A stretch of DNA of 13,497 nt from Parvibaculum sp. GTDB lineage: Bacteria > Pseudomonadota > Alphaproteobacteria > Parvibaculales > Parvibaculaceae. Positions 8,417 through 13,497 of this stretch are shown piece after piece (the first letter of the stretch is position 1; every line of letters starts with the position of its first letter). A program made the position numbers and the translations under genes. The stretch lies in the NCBI GenBank assembly GCA_020062605.1, contig JAGUWA010000255.1:1-13497 (forward strand), given 5' to 3'. Below the pieces are notes generated by a model. The model ran no database searches, was not told the DNA's origin, and worked only from the letters and a program-made list of their open reading frames with translations.

Positions 8417-9400
8417 ATGCGGTTTCTTCTTTATGCGAATCTGATAGCGATCGTCCTGCTTGCGGGTTCGCTGGCGCGCCTCTACGAGGGCGAGCCTTTG
8501 CCCTGGCGCGCGCAGCGTCATGAGACGGTAGTCATCCCGGCACCCCCCAAAGAGGACGTGGCCGCCGTTCCGTCCGGATCGTCTTCGCCTCTCACGATCG
8601 AACAGATCATGGCGCTGCAGCTTCCGCTGCCCAATCCGGCGCGATCGCCATCGGAGCCCGACCGCGCGCCCGAAGCAACATTGGAACGCGACATCGTCAT
8701 TCTGACGGAAGGCGCCTATCCGCCCTTCAACTACCGGGATGAAAGCGGTGCGCTGGCGGGTTTCGACGTCGAGCTCGCACAAGCCCTGTGCGTCCGCATC
8801 CGGACGAAATGCGAGTTCGTGGCAAAGTCCTGGGGCGATCTCCTGCCGTCGCTCAGGCAGGGCGAGGGCGACGCGGTGGTCGCCTCGATGCTGATCCCGG
8901 CTCCCGGCCGGGAAAGCCCCGCTTCCGGCGACGGCCTGATCCTGACAAACCGCTATTATTCGACCCCCGGTCATTTCGCTGTTCGCCGCGCCGCCGTGCC
9001 TCCAGCCGCGACGCCCGCCGCCCTTGCGGGCCGGAGCATCGCCGTTCAGGCCGGTTCGATCCATCAGGCTTATGCGTCGATGCGCTTCCCCAGCGCGAAG
9101 CTCGAGGCCTTTCCCTCGCTCGGCGAAGCGCAGCAGGCGCTTGCGCAGGGCAAGGCGGATCTCCTTTTCGCCGACCGCAATGCCTTGCTGCGCTGGAGCG
9201 CCTCGTCCGAAGGCACATGCTGCCGCCTGGTCGGTCCGGACTATGGTGACGCAACCTATTTCGGAAAGGGTGCCGCCATCGTTCTGCGCATGGGGGATGA
9301 GGAGCTGCGCGATCGCTTCGACGCAGCATTGCAGGAGCTCGTCGCCGACGGCACCTATGCCCGGATCAGCGCGCGCCATTTCTCCGCAAGCATCTACTAG
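8417..9400 (+). CDS. Membrane-anchored HisJ-like amino-acid-binding protein (SBP_bac_3), orphan
   Basis: ATG 8417 is chosen because a hydrophobic segment begins at once (MRFLLYANLIAIVLLAGSLA); the longer frame from GTG 8384 adds polar residues. The product is 327 residues: residues 1-22 are an uncleaved anchor or signal peptide without a lipobox Cys, ~25-90 a Pro/Ser-rich linker, and ~91-325 a periplasmic type II substrate-binding domain. ILTEGAYPPFNYRDESG and AGFDVELAQAL are the family opening. C125 and C132 (ALCVRIRTKC) match the disulfide of HisJ/LAO-type proteins. R165 (APGRES) and D253 (LLFADRNAL) fall where HisJ Arg77 and Asp161 bind the amino-acid carboxylate and amino groups, so binding of a polar amino acid is plausible. 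No ABC permease or ATPase gene is near, and the linker suggests a tethered sensor or accessory protein rather than a free transport component. That role is inference. Confidence 0.8.
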   Translation: MRFLLYANLIAIVLLAGSLARLYEGEPLPWRAQRHETVVIPAPPKEDVAAVPSGSSSPLTIEQIMALQLPLPNPARSPSEPDRAPEATLERDIVILTEGAYPPFNYRDESGALAGFDVELAQALCVRIRTKCEFVAKSWGDLLPSLRQGEGDAVVASMLIPAPGRESPASGDGLILTNRYYSTPGHFAVRRAAVPPAATPAALAGRSIAVQAGSIHQAYASMRFPSAKLEAFPSLGEAQQALAQGKADLLFADRNALLRWSASSEGTCCRLVGPDYGDATYFGKGAAIVLRMGDEELRDRFDAALQELVADGTYARISARHFSASIY

Positions 9401-9414
9401 AGCCGCTGGGACCG

Positions 9415-9948
9415 TCAGCCGTTTTCGGATGCGTCCGCCATGAGGTCGCGAGGTCTGCCGAAAAACACGGTGCGACCCTCACCCTCGGCAATCTTGGACC
9501 AGCGGTCGGTATCGAACTCGAAGACGATGAAACCGCCCGTCGGCACGCCATGCGCGACCCGCAGCGCCGTTTCGTCGTCCGGGTCGTCCGCCAGCGCCAT
9601 GGCAAGCAGCACGAGCCCCGGATTGTGGCCGACGACAAGCAGCGTCTCGACCTCGTCGGGAACGTCTCTGATCTCGGCGAGCATCGCGTCGGGCATCGCA
9701 TGATAGAGCTCGTCGCGATAGGTGACGGGAACGTCCTTGAGCATCGCGCAGAGCGGCGCACAGGTCTCCGCCGCTCTGGCGGCGGTCGAACAGAGCACGG
9801 CGTCCGGGCGGTAGGGCGATGCCGCGATGTAGCTCGCCATGAAGCCGGCGGCCTTCGCCCCTCGCGCGTTGAGCGGGCGTTCGAAGTCGTCTTTCGCGGG
9901 GTCGCCCCAGTCGGATTTTGCGTGGCGCAGCAGGCAGAGCCGTTTCAT
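9415..9948 (-). CDS. SixA-type phosphohistidine phosphatase (histidine phosphatase family)
   Basis: The start at ATG 9948-9946 gives 177 residues. It overlaps the stop of the upstream hydroxylase gene as ATGA, and GGGAG precedes it; the longer frame to 9996 lies wholly inside that gene. The RHG-type motif LLRHAKSDW (R8, H9 being the phospho-accepting His), CSTAARAAET (R58, E61) and VVGHNPG (H108) are the active-site elements of the SixA branch of the phosphoglycerate-mutase-like superfamily. RPLNARGAKAA and the short length without the lid domain fit SixA rather than a mutase. SixA proteins dephosphorylate phosphohistidine on phosphotransfer proteins, in E. coli ArcB or the nitrogen PTS. The partner here is unknown: no histidine kinase or PTS gene is present in the window. 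The gene ends 14 bases from the convergent amino-acid-binding protein gene. Confidence 0.88.
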   Translation of the reverse strand: MKRLCLLRHAKSDWGDPAKDDFERPLNARGAKAAGFMASYIAASPYRPDAVLCSTAARAAETCAPLCAMLKDVPVTYRDELYHAMPDAMLAEIRDVPDEVETLLVVGHNPGLVLLAMALADDPDDETALRVAHGVPTGGFIVFEFDTDRWSKIAEGEGRTVFFGRPRDLMADASENG

Positions 9949-10784
9949 GTCCCATTCTCCCGGCCGCGAGTATTGTCCGGATTCGCGCCGCTCCAAAACG
10001 GATTTATGAGGCTCCAGCCAAGTCTCTGCGGGCCGGGTGCGGGATATTCGGCAAGGCCGAGCCGCATCTTCTCATGGCCCTCGCGTGGGCAGGCGCGGTA
10101 GGTGCCGAAGAGCCGGTCCCAGACCGAAAGGTTGAAACCGAAATTCGTGTTGTATTCGTCCCGATGGATGGAGTGATGCACCCGGTGCATGTCGGGCGTC
10201 ACGATGAGAGGACGGATCCACTTGTCTGCGCCGCCGATGTCGATGTTCGAATGGTTGAACATCGCGGTGGCGTTGAGCACGATCTCGAACAGGATGACGG
10301 CGGCGGCAGGCGCACCGAGAAGCGCGACGGCGCCCATCTTGATCCCCATGCTGAGCAGGATTTCGATGGGATGGAAGCGAATGCCCGTCGTCGCATCGAC
10401 ATCCGGGTCCGCGTGATGCACGCGGTGCAGCCGCCAGAGCAGCCCGATCTTGTGAAACACCGCATGCTGGACATAGACGAGAAGATCGAGCGCGACGAAA
10501 GACAGCACGAAGGCGACCGCCTCGGGCGTGCCCGTCCAGTGGAAGAGACCGAACCGGTGTTGCTCCGCCATCACGGCAATGCCGACCGCCAGCAGCGGTA
10601 CGGCGATGCGAAGCAGCAGCGTCCCCGCGCCCGCAAGTGCCAGGTTGGTCGTCCAGCGCCGGAGCCTCGGACCGCTGCGTCCGCGCCGCGGGATCGCGAA
10701 TTCCAGCAGCAACATCAGGGCAAGCACACCGGCAAAGGCGGCAAGCCTCAAGGCGGGTTCGTGCAGGGTGAGGAAGTCGAACAT
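9945..10784 (-). CDS. Sterol desaturase / fatty acid hydroxylase family membrane protein
   Basis: The product is 279 residues from ATG 10784, without a strong ribosome site. It is an integral inner-membrane protein with hydrophobic spans at ~11-30, ~48-72, ~88-108 and ~142-173. The His clusters that ligate the di-iron centre are intact: QHAVFH (106-111, HxxxH), LHRVHH (119-124, HxxHH), FHPIE (H138), FNHSN (H178) and MHRVHHSIH (199-207). NTNFGFNLSVWDRLFGTY (212-229) is the usual family end. Members use O2 and electrons to hydroxylate or desaturate lipids such as sterols, carotenoids, hopanoids or ether lipids; the substrate cannot be told here. It is upstream of and coupled by ATGA to the SixA-type gene, and divergent from the exported protein gene at 10965. 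Confidence 0.88.
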   Translation of the reverse strand: MFDFLTLHEPALRLAAFAGVLALMLLLEFAIPRRGRSGPRLRRWTTNLALAGAGTLLLRIAVPLLAVGIAVMAEQHRFGLFHWTGTPEAVAFVLSFVALDLLVYVQHAVFHKIGLLWRLHRVHHADPDVDATTGIRFHPIEILLSMGIKMGAVALLGAPAAAVILFEIVLNATAMFNHSNIDIGGADKWIRPLIVTPDMHRVHHSIHRDEYNTNFGFNLSVWDRLFGTYRACPREGHEKMRLGLAEYPAPGPQRLGWSLINPFWSGANPDNTRGRENGT

Positions 10785-10860
10785 TCGCTGGCCGGGTTTG
10801 GTCTGCCCTGCTTATCCGCGGAACCCGAGGGGTCGCCGGGAGACCTTGAAAGGGAGACGG

Positions 10861-10866
10861 ATTATA
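10861..10866 (-). promoter_or_regulatory. Consensus -10 element (TATAAT) for the hydroxylase-SixA operon
   Basis: On the minus strand TATAAT is exact, 77 bases upstream of the ATG at 10784. The candidate -35 region 16-18 bases further up is T-rich (TTTTCT) and poor. In a GC-rich genome an exact TATAAT in an intergenic region upstream of a gene is suggestive of the operon promoter. Confidence 0.45.
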
Positions 10867-10913
10867 GAGGGCGGATCCCCGCAAGAAAAAGACCGCCCGC
10901 TTCCCTCTTGCGC

Positions 10914-10919
10914 TAGAAT
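10914..10919 (+). promoter_or_regulatory. Possible -10 element (TAGAAT) for the exported protein gene
   Basis: TAGAAT lies 46 bases before the ATG at 10965, with a weak -35-like AAGACC about 18 bases upstream. It would fire divergently from the TATAAT at 10861-10866, sharing a ~50-base interval. Confidence 0.3.
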
Positions 10920-10964
10920 GCACATCCACGCGACTCAACAATGCGTGAAGAGGGCTGCACACTC

Positions 10965-11747
10965 ATGTGGCTTCGTCGTTTCTGCCTTTGGACCTTGCCA
11001 TTCATGGCGCCTTTTCTGGCGGCAGCCGGTTCCGCCTCTGCGCAGGAATCGGCTCCCGCCGGCGCGCATGTGGAGGGCGTGGCGGCCGAGGCGGCAGCGG
11101 GTGCCGATGCAAGGCGTGAGAATGTGCGCGGCGACGAGACGTTCCAGAGCAGCTACACCTGCATCGCGCCGTCGGACGCATCGGACATGGCGCCCATCGT
11201 TTGCGAAGGCAGCATTAGCCCCGTCTTGCCGCTGCTGTATTTCTCGCTTTCATGGCGTCTCGATGAATTCGGCGACCGCGTGGTCGATACCGTCCATATC
11301 CGGCGCAAGGGCGAGGTGGAGGCCTTCCAGACGATTGAGGACGCAGGCTCGCACGCCGCCGGACAAATCCCGGACAACGGCTTCGAGCTGATCGACGTCA
11401 ATTTCGACGGCTACCACGACCTCCGCCTCATCGCGGAGGGAACGGCCGGGCCGAACGTCCTCTACCGCAACTGGCTGTGGGCGCCGGACGAGGAGGCCTT
11501 CGTCGGCAACGCCGCGCTTGATGAGATCGTCTCGCCCGAATTCGATCCCGAAACGCAGGAGATCGTCAGCCGCTGGCGCTCGAGCGCGGCCGAGGGCGGT
11601 GTCGATATCTATGTCTGGGAGGAGGGCCGGACCGTCCTGATCCACCGCGAGACGGACCGGTATGCCGGTCCGTCTGCCTGCACCCGCACCTTCTTCGACC
11701 GCATCGACGGCGAACTGCGCGAGACGGGAACGGGCGCCTGCGGTTGA
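10965..11747 (+). CDS. Exported protein with DxNxDG calcium-loop-like motif (XAC2610-like)
   Basis: The preferred start is ATG 10965 (260 residues), since the signal peptide MWLRRFCLWTLPFMAPFLAA with cleavage near SASAQ-E begins there; ATG 10941 is an in-frame alternative and neither has an ideal ribosome site. After an Ala/Glu-rich spacer (28-55), the globular part carries Cys66 and Cys80 (SYTCIAPS and PIVCEG), then ELIDVNFDGYHDLRLIAEG (141-159). The motif D144-x-N146-x-D148-G-x-x-D152 resembles EF-hand-like or FG-GAP calcium loops. It is followed by NVLYRNWLWAPDEEAFVGN (164-182), the pattern of proteins annotated XAC2610-related. Cys239 and Cys259 complete four Cys, possibly two disulfides. 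The likely location is the periplasm or outside; function unknown. It is convergent with the TerB-like gene, 31 bases away. Confidence 0.7.
   Translation: MWLRRFCLWTLPFMAPFLAAAGSASAQESAPAGAHVEGVAAEAAAGADARRENVRGDETFQSSYTCIAPSDASDMAPIVCEGSISPVLPLLYFSLSWRLDEFGDRVVDTVHIRRKGEVEAFQTIEDAGSHAAGQIPDNGFELIDVNFDGYHDLRLIAEGTAGPNVLYRNWLWAPDEEAFVGNAALDEIVSPEFDPETQEIVSRWRSSAAEGGVDIYVWEEGRTVLIHRETDRYAGPSACTRTFFDRIDGELRETGTGACG
11650..11675. repeat. Perfect 11-bp inverted repeat (hairpin) within the exported protein gene
   Basis: AGACGGACCGG (11650-11660) and CCGGTCCGTCT (11665-11675) are exactly complementary around a TATG loop. It lies 72 bases before the stop codon of the exported protein gene, and about 100 bases past the stop of the convergent TerB-like gene. 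It has no T-run on either strand, so it is not a textbook terminator, though it could cap messages from either direction. Confidence 0.7.
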
Positions 11748-11778
11748 GGCTCCGCCCGGAACCGTAAAAATCGAAGAG

Positions 11779-12189
11779 TTAAAGCGGCATATGCCGTGCC
11801 CGTGCGCCGCGCTCAATTGCGGCGCAGGTGAGCTTGTCGATGTCGAGCGTATCGCGCAGCAGTTGCAGCAATCGGATTTCCTCCGCGCCGACCGCCTCGT
11901 CCGCCGCCGCGATTTCCACCGCGAGCGCATAGCCCGTTTCGCGCAGATGCGGCGGCAGCGCGTCCTTCACCAGGCCGAACACGGCATCGAGCCCGCCATC
12001 TTCCTGCAGGATCGCGGCGCATTCCCGCGCCGCCGGAATGAGCTTCTCCGCATGGAAATTGCGGAAGGCGGGCAGCGTTTTCACGATGGTGCCGATATCC
12101 CTCAGCTCATTGTCGCTCATGGCGCGGTCCACCGCGCTCATCGTCACCATGATGTAGATCAGGGCATGTTCGGGAGAAATCGTCGACAT
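11779..12189 (-). CDS. TerB-like (tellurite-resistance TerB family) protein
   Basis: The product is 136 residues, all helical in character, with ATG 12189 behind GAGGAAGG. Two similar halves carry acidic motifs typical of the TerB fold: VTMSAVDRAMSDNEL (15-29; D21, D25, E28) and VEIAAADEAVGAEEIRLLQL (91-110; D97, E98, E103), followed by LRDTLDID. TerB domains are small metal-binding helical bundles found in stress and envelope-associated systems. No terC, terD or terZ is here, so direct tellurite resistance should not be assumed. The gene lies 30 bases after the helicase stop on the same strand, so both probably share a transcript. Cytosolic, function unknown. Confidence 0.75.
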   Translation of the reverse strand: MSTISPEHALIYIMVTMSAVDRAMSDNELRDIGTIVKTLPAFRNFHAEKLIPAARECAAILQEDGGLDAVFGLVKDALPPHLRETGYALAVEIAAADEAVGAEEIRLLQLLRDTLDIDKLTCAAIERGARARHMPL

Positions 12190-12219
12190 GGGCCTTCCTC
12201 GCGTAAATTTGCCGGGAGC

Positions 12220-13497
12220 TTAGGGGCTGACCTGCCGGGGAGCAAGCATGGGGTCCGGCGTGCCGAGAAAGGCCCTTGTCTCGGCGATGGCTTCGGCAAG
12301 CCCGACCCGGTGGATGGTGACACCCGACGGAAATCCGGTGGTCAGCCGCGTCGGCAGGCGGGAATCGAGCGCCACGAAGACGCCCCGGTCGCTCGCCCGC
12401 CGGATCAGCCGTCCGAAGGCCTGCTTCAGCCGGAGCCGGGTGATCATGTCGTCGTGGCGCGCCTTGCCGAATTGTTCGCGCCGTGCCTTGTGCAGAATGT
12501 CCGGCCTCGGCCAGGGCACGCGGTCGAACACGATCATGCGCAATGAATCCCCCGGCACGTCCACCCCGTCTCGCACCGCATCCGTGCCGAGCAGGCAGGC
12601 ATTGCGCTCCGCCCGGAAAATATCGACCAGCGTGCCGGTATCGAGCGCGTCGATATGCTGCGCATATAATGCAAGTCCTTCCTCCTCAAGCGGCGTCACG
12701 ATCCGCTCATGCACGGCGCGCAGCCGGTGAATGGCGGTGAAGAGCCCGAGCGCGCCACCGCCGGCCGCGCGGAAGAGTTCGCGATAGGCAGATGCGATCT
12801 GGCCCATGTCGGTGCGGCTCACATCGCGCACGACGAAGATGCGCGCTTGGGCGGCATAGTCGAAAGGCGAGGCCATGAAGGCGCGCTTCGCCGGCAGCGC
12901 GAGATGCGACACGCCCGTGCGGATTTCGGCACTCTCCCATCCACCGTCTTCGCCCTCCGTCTCGGGAAGCTCGTCGCGCAGCGTCGCCGAGGTGATGAGC
13001 ACGCCATGCGCCGGTTCGAGCACGGCGCCGGCGAAGGGCAAGGTCGGATCGCGCCAGTGCCGGTGCATGCCGACATCGGCCTCGCGTCCGAACAGGCGTT
13101 CGATGGAAAACCAGTCGACGAACATGTCGGGCGGCGTCGCATTGAGGCTGGCAAGCATGCTCCGCCATGCGGGGATGAGAATGCGCCCGCGCCGCTCGAG
13201 CCCGCGCGCCGTCGCGTCCATGCGAATGCGCATAGCAGTGTCGAGTTCTTCCGCCTCCTCGTCGAGCCGCGCGCGCAGCCGGTCGGCGATGAGTTGCAGC
13301 GGTGCCGCAAGCCGCTTCAGCGCGTCGTCCAGTTCCGCCGCCGCCTCCGGCAACCCGGCAACGGGAGGCTCCGTCTCCGCTTCGAGCGAGAAGGGCGTGT
13401 CGGCGTCTTCCGTCCGGGCGTGAACCTGCTGGCGCACCAGCGCGAGGAACTTCTCCGCCGCGCCGCGCGGCTGACCTTCGTTGAGCCGCGTGCCCCA
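12220..13497 (-). CDS. DinG-like ATP-dependent DNA helicase, C-terminal part; start outside window
   Basis: The minus-strand frame stays open to the end of the window (first visible residues WGTRLNEGQPRGAAEKFLAL), so the GTG at 13437 is an internal Val and the N-terminal half, with Walker A, DEAH and any Fe-S cysteines, is off-window. About 425 residues are visible, ending in TAA at 12220-12222. HGVLITSATLRD (about 12970-13005) is the SAT motif region, NACLLGTDAVRDGVDVPG (about 12550-12605) is motif V, and LKQAFGRLIRR (about 12400-12430) is motif VI with the arginine finger of XPD/DinG-type SF2 helicases. These enzymes unwind DNA 5' to 3', acting on forks, R-loops or G-quadruplexes during repair. 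It sits upstream of the TerB-like gene in a likely operon. Whether it is DinG proper or a relative needs the missing half. Confidence 0.85.
   Translation of the reverse strand, partial: WGTRLNEGQPRGAAEKFLALVRQQVHARTEDADTPFSLEAETEPPVAGLPEAAAELDDALKRLAAPLQLIADRLRARLDEEAEELDTAMRIRMDATARGLERRGRILIPAWRSMLASLNATPPDMFVDWFSIERLFGREADVGMHRHWRDPTLPFAGAVLEPAHGVLITSATLRDELPETEGEDGGWESAEIRTGVSHLALPAKRAFMASPFDYAAQARIFVVRDVSRTDMGQIASAYRELFRAAGGGALGLFTAIHRLRAVHERIVTPLEEEGLALYAQHIDALDTGTLVDIFRAERNACLLGTDAVRDGVDVPGDSLRMIVFDRVPWPRPDILHKARREQFGKARHDDMITRLRLKQAFGRLIRRASDRGVFVALDSRLPTRLTTGFPSGVTIHRVGLAEAIAETRAFLGTPDPMLAPRQVSP

Noticed and set aside
8225..9379. 384-codon minus-strand frame opposite the amino-acid-binding protein gene
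   Set aside because: Shadow frame; the plus strand has HisJ-type ligand and disulfide residues, while this translation has no recognisable domain.
9918..10916. 332-codon plus-strand frame opposite the hydroxylase
   Set aside because: The minus strand keeps every histidine cluster of the sterol-desaturase family; this frame is composition-driven.
11779..12189. Tellurite-resistance operon
   Set aside because: Only a lone TerB-like domain is present; no terC, terD or terZ gene accompanies it.
13435..13437. GTG as the start of the helicase gene
   Set aside because: The frame continues without a stop to the window edge and the residues before it fit the helicase, so it is an internal Val codon.

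Overview
This GC-rich, densely packed window looks like chromosomal DNA of an alphaproteobacterium. The support is the gene content and protein style: a receiver-only response regulator with an Arg-rich tail after a GPDRRR motif, a malonyl-CoA synthetase of the MatB type, a glycine betaine/choline-type BCCT carrier, a sterol-desaturase-family membrane hydroxylase and a DinG-like helicase. I cannot fix the genus from sequence alone. There are no tRNA or rRNA genes, CRISPR arrays, transposases or phage genes. The region reads as core/accessory metabolism and envelope genes rather than an island.

Layout. (1) 1-884, plus: the 3' part of a two-domain DsbA/2-hydroxychromene-2-carboxylate-isomerase-like protein, entering from outside the window and followed by a strong hairpin. 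(2) 1000-1155, plus: a 51-residue single-span membrane microprotein with a perfect AGGAGG and an N-terminal half made of 15-bp tandem repeats. (3) 1171-1791, minus: an exported Met-rich DUF4412/LolA-like protein. (4) 2004-3980, plus: a BCCT osmolyte transporter with a long C-terminal domain. (5) 4052-5584, plus: malonyl-CoA synthetase matB. (6) 8199-5589, minus: a membrane GT2 glycosyltransferase with an N-terminal MshEN-like (potential c-di-GMP-binding) domain, followed by a receiver-only response regulator; probably one operon. (7) 8417-9400, plus and divergent from it: an orphan, membrane-anchored HisJ-like amino-acid-binding protein. (8) 10784-9415, minus: a sterol-desaturase-family hydroxylase translationally coupled (ATGA overlap) to a SixA-type phosphohistidine phosphatase. 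(9) 10965-11747, plus: an exported protein with a DxNxDG calcium-loop-like motif, carrying a perfect 11-bp hairpin near its 3' end. (10) 13497-11779, minus: the C-terminal half of a DinG-like helicase followed by a TerB-like protein; probably one operon.

The genes do not form one pathway. The most coherent regulated unit is the glycosyltransferase plus receiver pair, which suggests signal-controlled surface polysaccharide synthesis. The observations I find least explained by ordinary annotation are the tandem-repeat microprotein at 1000-1155, the nested inverted repeats in the 8200-8416 divergent region, and the perfect hairpin at 11650-11675. I see no convincing defence system or wholly new multi-gene system here; the novelty claims below are modest and testable.
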